Shown here piece after piece: positions 15,656-23,296 of a stretch of DNA of 64,000 bases. A program made the position numbers and the translations under genes. Each line of letters begins with the position of its first letter. Positions within the stretch are counted from its first letter, which is position 1. Source of the stretch: a virus; the IMG/VR virus record IMGVR_UViG_3300043568_000079, positions 1 to 64,000 of that record. One strand, written 5' to 3'. The notes under the pieces were generated by a model, which did not search any database, had not been told where the DNA came from, and worked only from the letters and a program-made list of their open reading frames with translations.

Positions 15656-16028
15656 AATAACCAAAGCTGTCCTGGAGTCATTAGGATTGCCCGCCGACGA
15701 ACAAAGGATCAAAAAAACTATTCCTACCTGGTGGGTTAACACCAGAAACAAGCTCAAAGGTGGGCTACGCCTAACTGAGCAAGGGTTCGAATGTCTCCAG
15801 AAAGCAGATATTAAATGTTATGAGATAAAATTTGAAGAACCCATTTTATTCACTAATGAATTAGCCATTTGGATAGATCAAAATATTGATTGCCCGTTTT
15901 ACTTAACTGCTCGAAAAATATGGGTTTTTGGTGAGAAAACCGCAGTACAATTAGTGTTGTTTTCTGGCAACATAGCTAAATTTCATAGAGCCCAAAAAAG
16001 ATTTACAGAAAAACAGAAAACATCTTGA
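15639..16028 (+). CDS. Conserved phage protein, 129 aa
   Basis: The product has the segment TIPTWWVNTRNKLKGGLRLT, then EQGFECLQKADIKCYEI and PFYLTARKIWVFGEKTAVQ. I recall this layout (TWWxNxRxK...GLRLTxxGFxxL...) from many cyanophage-type genomes, without function. The TGA stop at 16026-16028 forms part of the -35 box TTGACA of the next promoter, so the gene end and the promoter are superimposed. Confidence 0.65.
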   Translation: MNPKHEITKAVLESLGLPADEQRIKKTIPTWWVNTRNKLKGGLRLTEQGFECLQKADIKCYEIKFEEPILFTNELAIWIDQNIDCPFYLTARKIWVFGEKTAVQLVLFSGNIAKFHRAQKRFTEKQKTS

Positions 16029-16053
16029 CAAGACCGCAGATCTTTGCTACAAT
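16025..16053 (+). promoter_or_regulatory. Sigma70-type promoter for the moxR-like gene
   Basis: TTGACA at 16025-16030 and TACAAT at 16048-16053 have an exact 17-bp spacer. The predicted start is at about 16060, giving a leader of roughly 44 nt before the ATG at 16104. Confidence 0.85.
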
Positions 16054-16059
16054 AGTGAC

Positions 16060-16089
16060 ACTGTAAACAATTTACTTTAACAGTTTTTT
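16060..16089 (+). promoter_or_regulatory. 5' leader hairpin followed by a T run (possible attenuator)
   Basis: ACTGT (16060-16064) pairs with ACAGT (16080-16084), extendable by AAA/TTT, and is followed by TTTTTT (16084-16089). It begins at the predicted start site, so the transcript would carry it at its very 5' end. The stem is short; a terminator, an attenuator or a stabilising 5' hairpin are all possible. Confidence 0.35.
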
Positions 16090-16103
16090 AAAGAAAGCGC
16101 ACT

Positions 16104-17186
16104 ATGTCAAAAGAAATTTCCGCAAATCGCACAGTTGGTCCAAACGAAGCTAAGGCAGCTATCCGTAAATGCTTGAAAAAGCAACGTCCGGTTTTTATGT
16201 GGGGTCCCCCCGGTATTGGTAAATCCGATATTGTTAAACAACTAGGCGATGAGTCAGATCGCGAAGTCATCGACGTTCGTTTGAGTTTATGGGAACCTAC
16301 TGACATTAAAGGTATTCCGTATTACAATTCTACTTCCAATACAATGACTTGGGCACCTCCTGCAGAACTGCCTACAGATCCAGAGTCTACTGCTATTCTG
16401 TTTTTGGATGAATTGAACTCTGCGGCTCCTGCTACACAGGCAGCGGCTTTCCAGTTAGTATTGAATCGTCGTGTTGGTACTTATCAATTGCCAAAAGGTG
16501 TTAGCATTGTTGCCGCAGGTAACCGTGAAACTGACAAGGGTGTTACTTATCGTATGCCTGCTCCGTTGGCTAACCGTTTCCTGCATTTGGAACTCCGTAC
16601 AGATTTTGAAGACTGGCATCAGTGGGCAGTTAACAATAGAATTCACGAACAGGTTGTCGGTTATATTGGTTTTGCCAAGCAGGACTTGTATGACTTTGAT
16701 CCAAAGTCTAGCTCACGCTCATTTGCTACTCCTCGCTCGTGGTCATTTGTATCCGAATTGTTGGAGGAAGATGATGTTCCAGAAAACACATTAACTGATT
16801 TGATTGCAGGTGCTATCGGTGAGGGCCTTGCTGTTAAATTTATGGCACACCGCAAGGTTGCTAAACAGATGCCGAAACCAGAAGATATCTTAGCAGGTAA
16901 GATTAAGAAATCGGATATCAAAGAAATCTCTGCTATGTATTCGTTGACTATTAGCCTGTGCTACGAGCTCCAAGAAGCTGATAAAAAGAAAGCTAAGAAC
17001 TGGGATGAAATGGCAGACAACTTCTTTGGATTCATGATGGATAACTTCCCAACTGAATTAGTTGTTATGGGTGCAAAGGTTGCGTTGACTAACTATCAAC
17101 TGCCGTTTGATGCTAGCAAATTGAAGAACTTTGACAAGTTCCACGATAAGTACGGCAAGTACATTATCCAGGCAATGGAAGGTTAA
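16104..17186 (+). CDS. MoxR-type AAA+ ATPase
   Basis: A 360-aa protein. Walker A is GPPGIGKS (residues 34-41), Walker B is LFLDELN near residue 100, and a sensor-like VAAGNRETD near residue 137 is followed by the arginine-finger region MPAPLANRF. The arrangement fits MoxR ATPases, which act with a VWA-domain partner as metal-insertion or assembly chaperones. The partner is the next gene (17267). The two are separated by a terminator and have separate promoters, so their levels can differ. The phage role is not known: virion assembly or host takeover are possible. Confidence 0.82.
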   Translation: MSKEISANRTVGPNEAKAAIRKCLKKQRPVFMWGPPGIGKSDIVKQLGDESDREVIDVRLSLWEPTDIKGIPYYNSTSNTMTWAPPAELPTDPESTAILFLDELNSAAPATQAAAFQLVLNRRVGTYQLPKGVSIVAAGNRETDKGVTYRMPAPLANRFLHLELRTDFEDWHQWAVNNRIHEQVVGYIGFAKQDLYDFDPKSSSRSFATPRSWSFVSELLEEDDVPENTLTDLIAGAIGEGLAVKFMAHRKVAKQMPKPEDILAGKIKKSDIKEISAMYSLTISLCYELQEADKKKAKNWDEMADNFFGFMMDNFPTELVVMGAKVALTNYQLPFDASKLKNFDKFHDKYGKYIIQAMEG

Positions 17187-17190
17187 AATT

Positions 17191-17209
17191 GGCCCTTAGG
17201 GGCCTTTTT
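17191..17209 (+). terminator. Rho-independent terminator after the moxR-like gene
   Basis: Stem GGCCC (17191-17195) / GGGCC (17200-17204) with a TTAG loop, followed by TTTTT (17205-17209). It lies 5 nt after the stop and before the promoter of the VWA gene. This is the clearest intrinsic terminator in the window. Confidence 0.85.
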
Positions 17210-17211
17210 AC

Positions 17212-17240
17212 TTGCTCTTTTGATAAATTGAATGTATAAT
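17212..17240 (+). promoter_or_regulatory. Sigma70-type promoter for the VWA/HEXXH gene
   Basis: TTGCTC at 17212-17217 and a perfect TATAAT at 17235-17240 are 17 bp apart. A TAGGAG ribosome site lies before the ATG at 17267. The -35 box is weak (four of six). Confidence 0.65.
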
Positions 17241-17266
17241 AGTACTATCGCAACTAGGAGTAATAA

Positions 17267-18535
17267 ATGTCCGCAGTAATGAAACAAGAAAAACAAAAGA
17301 AACAAGATTGGTTAGGTAAAACTTTTAGCGAAAGTGAAAAAGCTAAAATTCTCGATAAACTAATTACCGCACGAGTTGGGCTCTTGCTCCGCCATCCGTT
17401 TTTTGGTAATCTTGCTACCCGAATGAAAATGGTAGAGGCTAGCGACTGGTGTCAAACCCTTGCAACAGATGGTCGCAATTTTTATTTTAATTTAGGATTT
17501 GTAAATAAACTTACTCCTAAGGAAGCAGAGTTTGGCTTTGCACACGAGGTCCTCCATAATGTATTTGATCATATGGGTCGGCGAGACGGGCGCGACCCTC
17601 AACTGTCAAACATTGCCGCAGACTATGCCGCTAACCAAATTCTTAAAGACGAACGTATCGGTACAGTTCCTAGCTTTATTAAGATTTTCCAGGACGACAA
17701 ATATCGCGGATGGAGTTACGAGCAGATTTATCAGGACCTTTACGACAAGGCTGAAAAGATTGATATTTCCCAATTAGGGGAATTGCTCGACGAACACCTA
17801 GATGGTGAGGGTGAAGATGGGGAAGGTGAAGGCAAAGATGGAGAAGAAATTGACGGAAGTAGTAAGGGCCGGCCACGTTTGACTGCAGAAGAAAAGAAAC
17901 AAATCCGTGATGAGATCAAAGAAGCTATGGTAGCGGCTGCTCAATCAGCAGGTGCAGGTAAAGTGCCTGCAGGTATTGCTAGAATGATCAAAGACTTTAC
18001 TGAGCCAAAGATGGACTGGCGACAACTGTTGCGCATGAATATCCAAAGTATTCTTAAAAGCAATTTTAGCTTTGCTCGCCCTAACCGCAAGAGTCAACAA
18101 TGTGGCGCTATCTTGCCAGGTATGATGAATGAAGAAACTATTGACGTATCTGTAGCAATCGATATGTCTGGTAGTATTTCAGATGCTATGGCTAAAGATT
18201 TCTTGTCAGAAGTCAAAGGTATTATGGATGAGTACAAGGACTTTAAATTAGATTTGTGGTGTTTTGATACTAACGTATACGGTTACAAACAATTTACCGG
18301 AGATACTGCTGATGATATTAACGAGTACGATTGCCAAGGTGGCGGTGGTACTGATTTTGATGCAAACTGGGAATTCATGAAGTACAATGATATTCAACCC
18401 AAGAAGTTTATTATGTTTACTGACGGTTATCCCTGCGGTAGCTGGGGAGATGAAGATTATTGTGATACTATCTTTATTATTCACGGTAACGATGCCATAA
18501 TTTCTCCATTCGGCCAGACCGCGCATTATAAATAA
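17267..18535 (+). CDS. VWA-domain protein with N-terminal HEXXH metallopeptidase-like domain
   Basis: A 422-aa protein. The N-domain has HEVLH (residues 93-97) with downstream DYAANQ, the layout of the DUF2201-type putative metallopeptidases. A linker of acidic and Gly-rich repeats (GEGEDGEGEGKDGEE, about residues 178-195) follows. The C-domain is VWA-like with the MIDAS motif DMSGSIS near residue 300 and a conserved TDGYP. This two-domain family is usually encoded next to a MoxR ATPase, as here. It probably acts in a MoxR-VWA complex; whether the HEXXH site is catalytic is unknown. Its stop codon sits inside a TATAAATA box. Confidence 0.8.
   Translation: MSAVMKQEKQKKQDWLGKTFSESEKAKILDKLITARVGLLLRHPFFGNLATRMKMVEASDWCQTLATDGRNFYFNLGFVNKLTPKEAEFGFAHEVLHNVFDHMGRRDGRDPQLSNIAADYAANQILKDERIGTVPSFIKIFQDDKYRGWSYEQIYQDLYDKAEKIDISQLGELLDEHLDGEGEDGEGEGKDGEEIDGSSKGRPRLTAEEKKQIRDEIKEAMVAAAQSAGAGKVPAGIARMIKDFTEPKMDWRQLLRMNIQSILKSNFSFARPNRKSQQCGAILPGMMNEETIDVSVAIDMSGSISDAMAKDFLSEVKGIMDEYKDFKLDLWCFDTNVYGYKQFTGDTADDINEYDCQGGGGTDFDANWEFMKYNDIQPKKFIMFTDGYPCGSWGDEDYCDTIFIIHGNDAIISPFGQTAHYK
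18527..18534 (+). promoter_or_regulatory. T4 late-type promoter TATAAATA
   Basis: An exact TATAAATA overlaps the last codon and stop of the VWA gene. In T4 the box spans -13 to -6, so transcription would start near 18540 with an 8-nt leader before the ATG at 18548. It would drive the three conserved genes 18548-19699. Confidence 0.7.
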
Positions 18536-18547
18536 TATAGGTAGATT

Positions 18548-18838
18548 ATGGCATTAAATAGAGGAACGGTAAATGCTTTAAATGTTCTAGGATTTAGAAA
18601 ACTATCTTTTATTCCAGAACATTTTTCCAAAATCTCTATTGATTCAAAGTTTGATACCAAAATTATAGAACAATGGATCGAATATAATTTAAATAGCAGA
18701 TACGCTATACAAGGAAAATATAGTTTAGATGCAAATAGGAAAATGATTTCTGTTATTGAAATAGGAATCGAGGATCCTAAAGAACTAACTATGTTATCAT
18801 TAGGATGTCAACATTTACATAAAAAAGGAATTAATTAA
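18548..18838 (+). CDS. Conserved T4-like phage protein, 96 aa
   Basis: The product has a strongly patterned core: FIPEHFSKISIDSKFDTKII, then EQWIEYNLNSRYAI, then EIGIEDPKELTMLSLGC. I recall near-identical blocks in cyanophage and other marine T4-like genomes, always without a function. The exact late box upstream predicts late expression and so a possible virion or assembly role. The next gene starts directly after its stop. Confidence 0.7.
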   Translation: MALNRGTVNALNVLGFRKLSFIPEHFSKISIDSKFDTKIIEQWIEYNLNSRYAIQGKYSLDANRKMISVIEIGIEDPKELTMLSLGCQHLHKKGIN

Positions 18839-19081
18839 ATGGAAAATCAAGAAACAGTTCAAGACGCTAGTCAAGTAACTCCAGAGGCTGCGCCACCGCA
18901 ACAACCAGATCTTACAATCACTGATCTAACAAATATCCGTGCGATCATTGATGTTGCAGTTCGTAGAGGGGCATTTGGAGCTTCGGAAGCGTCCGGAGTA
19001 GGCACAGTATTTGATAAACTAAACGCATTCTTAAATGCTGTTGCACCTCCTAAGTCAGACGACAAAGCACCAAAACAATAA
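18839..19081 (+). CDS. Small conserved phage protein, 80 aa
   Basis: The N-terminal 25 residues are Gln/Pro/Ala-rich and look disordered. The folded part (LTITDLTNIRAIIDVAVRRG, then AFGASEASGVGTVFDKLNAFL) matches a short helical family of T4-like marine phages with no assigned function. It starts immediately after the preceding stop and is followed by a strong AAAGGAGA ribosome site for the next gene. Confidence 0.65.
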   Translation: MENQETVQDASQVTPEAAPPQQPDLTITDLTNIRAIIDVAVRRGAFGASEASGVGTVFDKLNAFLNAVAPPKSDDKAPKQ

Positions 19082-19093
19082 AAGGAGATTCAC

Positions 19094-19699
19094 ATGAAAC
19101 ATGTGGGAAAAATGAAAAATAATGCTGCTCGAGTAGCAGTAGTTTATAGGACTGTTCCGGGAGAGCCCAACAACGCATTAGTAGTTGGGACTAGTGGCTT
19201 GCCAGATGCTAATCACGATGCTTTGATGAGCGTTATTCAAAGTGAATCCGGTCAACAAGCAAACGAGTTAGCTGACATCTTAGCAACACGCCGATTCCCA
19301 GACGGTGATGTAATGCTAAGTTGGTTACACGCCCGTGGACAACTTAAAAAAGTTCCCACTAATCTCGTGTTAATGACTCCCAATACTCAAACACAAATTC
19401 CATTGAATGAACTCAATGAAATGATTGCAACTCAGAAAGGAATCACTGTTGAGGATTTGGCTGTTAGTGATGGTCAGAAAAAATCTACCGTTACTAAAAA
19501 AGAAGCCAAGGAAGAAATTATTGTCGATGATATTATTGTCGACACTGCTCCTACAATTGCAGAAGCACCAGTTACTGCATCTGACTTGCGGTCAATGGCA
19601 GACAAACTTTCTAAGCAGGCAGCAGAGATGCGCCGCAAAGCAGACGAAATGTCTCCGCCAGTTAAGAAGACGGCTAAGGCAACAAAAGCCGAAGCTTAA
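19094..19699 (+). CDS. Conserved phage protein, 201 aa
   Basis: The product begins MKHVGKMKNNAARVAVVYRT, followed by VPGEPNNALVVGTSGLPD. The N-terminal 130 residues are an ordered domain that I recall from cyanophage-like genomes (MKHVGKMKNTGARVxVVFRTLPGE type). The last 70 residues are Lys/Ala/Glu-rich and helical (ADKLSKQAAEMRRKADEM), ending in a basic tail suited to nucleic-acid contact. No function is known to me. The strong ribosome site and probable late promoter suggest abundant late synthesis. Its stop overlaps the dihydrofolate reductase start. Confidence 0.65.
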   Translation: MKHVGKMKNNAARVAVVYRTVPGEPNNALVVGTSGLPDANHDALMSVIQSESGQQANELADILATRRFPDGDVMLSWLHARGQLKKVPTNLVLMTPNTQTQIPLNELNEMIATQKGITVEDLAVSDGQKKSTVTKKEAKEEIIVDDIIVDTAPTIAEAPVTASDLRSMADKLSKQAAEMRRKADEMSPPVKKTAKATKAEA

Positions 19700-20175
19700 T
19701 GATTAACTGTTTAGTTGCAGTTGAACGAAACCAGGGCATAGGATTTAATGGTCAAATGCCCTGGCCTCACCTTAGGGGTGATATGCAGTGGTTTAAACAA
19801 ATGACAACTAATCAAGTTGTTATTATGGGTTCAACCACATATGATAGTTTGGGTAAATCTTTACCTAATAGAATTAATGTAGTGATAAGCAGAAAGAGAG
19901 TGCTAGGTGATCACACCTTTGACGACTGCGGTGCTGCCTTAGATTTTTGTTCTGTAGAATACCCTGATAAGGAAATTTTCATTATCGGCGGAAGTGCCGT
20001 TTATGAACAATATCTCGATATTATTGACAGATTTTATATTACCGAAATAGATGCAGACTATGAGTGTGATAAGTTTTTTGACCTTACCTATGTAAAAGAA
20101 CACTTTACAAAGGTTAAAGAACACGCTATACTTAATGACCCGATAAAATATACAATAAAAGAATACAACTTATGA
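19699..20175 (+). CDS. frd: Dihydrofolate reductase
   Basis: A 158-aa protein of normal DHFR length. MINCLVAVERNQGIGFNGQMPW is the N-terminal folate/NADPH strand-loop, with the GQMPWPHLRGDMQWF segment carrying the substrate-binding Asp in the DMQWFK helix. VVIMGSTTYDSLGKSLPNR and IFIIGGSAVYEQYL are the classic NADPH-binding motifs. It regenerates tetrahydrofolate for the thymidylate synthase encoded next, which it overlaps by 4 nt. T4 has the same frd-td pair. Confidence 0.95.
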   Translation: MINCLVAVERNQGIGFNGQMPWPHLRGDMQWFKQMTTNQVVIMGSTTYDSLGKSLPNRINVVISRKRVLGDHTFDDCGAALDFCSVEYPDKEIFIIGGSAVYEQYLDIIDRFYITEIDADYECDKFFDLTYVKEHFTKVKEHAILNDPIKYTIKEYNL

Positions 20176-21056
20176 CACATCCAGAACAAGCATATCTCAA
20201 TGCACTTAAAGACATTTTAGCAACAGGTGAACAGCGACCCGATAGAACTGGAGTCGGGACTATTAGTAAGTTCGGTGTACAATTGCGATTTGATCTGCAG
20301 AAAGGATTTCCTGCTGTTACTACTAAGAAGCTAGCATGGCGTGCCTGTGTTAGCGAACTGCTTTGGTTTATTGAAGGCAGTGGTGATGAGAATCGCTTAA
20401 AGGAAATCCTACACGGTGAGCGTTATACCGATAAGAAAACTATATGGTCAGATAATGCCACAGCACCTTACTGGACAAACAAACGACTCCAGCGGCATGC
20501 AGGTGATCTCGGTCGTGTCTACGGCGTGCAATGGCGAAAGTGGCGTGCTCCGTTAGTTCGTATTAACAAAGTTGTCCTACAAAATTGCGACCAGTTGCTT
20601 AATTTAATTGACGGCTTAAAGAAAGACCCTTACGGTCGTAGACATATCATTACTGCATGGAATCCAGGCGAACTAGAACTAATGGCATTACCTCCGTGCC
20701 ATATGATGAGTCAATTCTACGTAAGCAACGGGAAACTAAGTTGTTCAATGTATCAACGTAGTGCAGACATGTTCCTCGGAGTACCGTTTAACATTGCCAG
20801 CTATGCACTGTTCACACATATGATTGCACAAGCCTGTGAATTAGAAGTCGGCGAACTTATTATTACCCTAGGTGACGCTCATATCTACACCAATCATGTT
20901 GATCAGGTTAACGAGCAATTAGCACGTAAGCCATTACCGTTGCCAGAGTTAAAACTAAACCCTGCTGTCAAAAACATCACAGGGTTTACAATGGACGATA
21001 TTGAATTGGTAAATTATACTAGTCACGATGCTATTAAAGCACCAATGGCTGTTTAA
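20172..21056 (+). CDS. td: Thymidylate synthase (ThyA type)
   Basis: A 294-aa protein. RPDRTGVGTISKFGVQLRF is the phosphate-binding start. LGRVYGVQWRKW, LPPCHMM (nucleophilic Cys near residue 176), YQRSADMFLGVPFNIASYAL and GDAHIYTNH are all present, so the enzyme looks active. It methylates dUMP to dTMP. No intron interrupts it, unlike T4 td. Its TAA and the stop of the convergent tail-fibre gene share TTAA at 21053-21056, and no terminator lies between them. Confidence 0.96.
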   Translation: MTHPEQAYLNALKDILATGEQRPDRTGVGTISKFGVQLRFDLQKGFPAVTTKKLAWRACVSELLWFIEGSGDENRLKEILHGERYTDKKTIWSDNATAPYWTNKRLQRHAGDLGRVYGVQWRKWRAPLVRINKVVLQNCDQLLNLIDGLKKDPYGRRHIITAWNPGELELMALPPCHMMSQFYVSNGKLSCSMYQRSADMFLGVPFNIASYALFTHMIAQACELEVGELIITLGDAHIYTNHVDQVNEQLARKPLPLPELKLNPAVKNITGFTMDDIELVNYTSHDAIKAPMAV

Positions 21057-22321
21057 ACTTTAATTTCTATTACACCAAAAGAGCCTTCGAAATCTTCGAG
21101 GGCTTTTCCTATTACAGCATCCGAACTGTCATGATCCTGTTTCTTAGTAGCATATCCCTGTTTATATCCACTGGTAACTAATAGGTCGCCCTTCTTAACG
21201 GGGCCACAAATCTTGCAAGGAACACGACCTTTTAAGGCAATATAGGGGTGAGTTTCGTCGGTTCCTGCCTCGGAATTCATCATATATGCCGGATTTTTAC
21301 TCACTACTCCTGCAACCGTTGTCGTTGCCTGTAATGTAGCAAGAGTAACTTCTTTTTCTCCGCCTAACATTAGTACAGTTCCAAATTCATATGCCGCATC
21401 TGCGGCATAGCGTTCAGCAATGTCAGCATAATATGCACTGGTTGCAACGCCTTTAAAAATATCAGCTTTAACACTTTTATCAAATGGATTATAATAAAAC
21501 GATGAAGTAGTGTAGATTGCGTCTGTTTTGGTATAAGTTGTGCCAGTTGTAAACGGAATAGGAAATGTACCTACACTCGGCGGAATATCTGTAACAAGTC
21601 CGATTGCAGTGGTTGCAGTATTTGCATTAACTGCATGCCTTGCACTTCCCCAAAAGTAAATTCCCTGAGACGCTGATTCACCTGTTGAGTAGTTTGCACC
21701 TCTTAAAGTAATACCTTTACTGATCGTTGATGTAGAACCTGAATCATAGATAGGATATTTTGGTAGTGGTGGTTGATCTGCTTGAGTTACTGTATATGTT
21801 TCTGCAGAAACCATAGCAACTACTTCATCATTTGCTCCTACAATAGCTTTAATATTGTATTTTGGTGTACCAGTATCTTCTTGTGCGTATTCGACATCGC
21901 CTTTCCATTGAGCTCTGGTGTCGGCGCCGCTAGGAGGACCTATTAAAACAAAATTCTCACCATTGTAGGCATAAAGTTGTTCTTCTCTACTATCAAACCA
22001 TAGATCGCCTGATTCGTAGATTTTAGTATTGTTAGGATTTTCAGTATTAACATCTAAATTGGAAATGCTTTTCCAATTTGCGCCATCAAACACATTGAGT
22101 CTTTTGTTTGCAGTATCATACCAAAGTTGACCATCAATCGGTTTAGATGGAGGAATAGTATTTGAAAAATTCTCAAGCAATTTTAAAAAGTTTTCATTTT
22201 GCCATTCACCGTAACCTGCATAGTTTCTTCCAACAAAAATTAAATCAGTTGTGAGATCCAACGAAGCATCTTGTACTATCGTAATCTGTGTTCCATCTGT
22301 TTTATTGAGAATGTAAGGCAT
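21053..22321 (-). CDS. Tail-fibre protein with autoprotease/chaperone-like C-terminal domain
   Basis: A 422-aa protein. The N-terminal module (residues 25-80: YGEWQNENFLKLLENFSNTI, then GQLWYDTANKRLNVFDGANW) is shared with the next two genes and probably attaches the fibre to the tail. The C-terminal part (YYADIAERYAADAAYEFGTV, then LGGEKEVTLA, GVVSKNPAYMMN, ALKGRVPCKICGPVKKGD) resembles the intramolecular-chaperone 'peptidase G2' type domain found at the end of many marine T4-like fibres. It has a good AGGAAT ribosome site. It is the last gene of the virion operon. Confidence 0.75.
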   Translation of the reverse strand: MPYILNKTDGTQITIVQDASLDLTTDLIFVGRNYAGYGEWQNENFLKLLENFSNTIPPSKPIDGQLWYDTANKRLNVFDGANWKSISNLDVNTENPNNTKIYESGDLWFDSREEQLYAYNGENFVLIGPPSGADTRAQWKGDVEYAQEDTGTPKYNIKAIVGANDEVVAMVSAETYTVTQADQPPLPKYPIYDSGSTSTISKGITLRGANYSTGESASQGIYFWGSARHAVNANTATTAIGLVTDIPPSVGTFPIPFTTGTTYTKTDAIYTTSSFYYNPFDKSVKADIFKGVATSAYYADIAERYAADAAYEFGTVLMLGGEKEVTLATLQATTTVAGVVSKNPAYMMNSEAGTDETHPYIALKGRVPCKICGPVKKGDLLVTSGYKQGYATKKQDHDSSDAVIGKALEDFEGSFGVIEIKV

Positions 22322-22323
22322 AA

Positions 22324-23292
22324 TTATTCCTGATATGTAATGTTATTGTTAAAAGTGGTAAAAGAATTATAATATGCATCTACAGTATCCCAGCGAGCAA
22401 GTCCTCCTACATTTGTTAATGTAAAGTGTCTAACAGAAAGAAGAGCATTGTAATTACACAGCACTTTAGCCTGAGATCCTATAACATAGGTTGCGGTACT
22501 AAACAAATTAGGCAATGCTTTTAATCTTAAAGCATTGTTTCCATCATTGATGTTTGTTAGATTTGTTCCAGTTGTGCCAGTTTTTGTATCACCGTATGTG
22601 GTAATATCAAATGCAGTTGTTAAATTCTTATCATAAACTGTATTACCCCTTACATATAAATTTCCTTTTACATCAAGGTCATCTAAAATTGTAATACCGT
22701 TAACAACATTAGTTGCTGTTGTCTGTCCAAAGTACACTGTTGAGCTAGAAGCACTCATTGTAAAGGATGCAGTAGTCACTAACGCAGTCGGAGCACCGTA
22801 AGAATACAGCACTGAAACATTTTGTTTTTGGTTAAACGTATTCTCTAAAATATTTACAGGAGGAACCATAACTCCCATTTTACCATTTTGTAGATCTACT
22901 CTAGGATCAACAAGGAACCATTGATTTAAAGGATATCCTTGCCAGATTTTAAATTCACCATTAGTGCTATTGTACCACAAATCTCCTGTACTTGTTGTTA
23001 CGGGTTGCGTACCACTGATAGTTGCGCCGTATGTAGGATTAAACTCTACACCATCATAGACTGTTAATTTACTGTTAATTGTGTCGTACCACAACTGACC
23101 AACTTGTGCTTGTAAAGGTTGATTAGGAGAAGCAAAATTAGTCAACAGTTTTACAAAATTATTGTTTACATACTGTCCGTACTTGTTAACATTCTTACCT
23201 ATTAAATCTAAACTAGTGGTGATAGAATCTACATCTCCATCTGCCATGGTTAACAATACTGTACCGTCACTTCTATATATGATATATGCCAT
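22324..23292 (-). CDS. Tail-fibre paralogue, 322 aa
   Basis: The N-terminal module is homologous to both neighbours: YGQYVNNNFVKLLTNFASPN, then QVGQLWYDTINSKLTVYDG. Two further WYN/WY-type strands follow (GDLWYNSTNGEFKIWQG), suggesting repeated small beta modules. The C-terminal 150 residues are Thr/Asn/Val-rich and beta-predicted, with no collar or G2 domain. It probably forms a fibre or fibre-tip variant; the three adjacent paralogues may be alternative or stacked receptor-binding parts. Confidence 0.68.
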   Translation of the reverse strand: MAYIIYRSDGTVLLTMADGDVDSITTSLDLIGKNVNKYGQYVNNNFVKLLTNFASPNQPLQAQVGQLWYDTINSKLTVYDGVEFNPTYGATISGTQPVTTSTGDLWYNSTNGEFKIWQGYPLNQWFLVDPRVDLQNGKMGVMVPPVNILENTFNQKQNVSVLYSYGAPTALVTTASFTMSASSSTVYFGQTTATNVVNGITILDDLDVKGNLYVRGNTVYDKNLTTAFDITTYGDTKTGTTGTNLTNINDGNNALRLKALPNLFSTATYVIGSQAKVLCNYNALLSVRHFTLTNVGGLARWDTVDAYYNSFTTFNNNITYQE

Positions 23293-23296
23293 GTTA

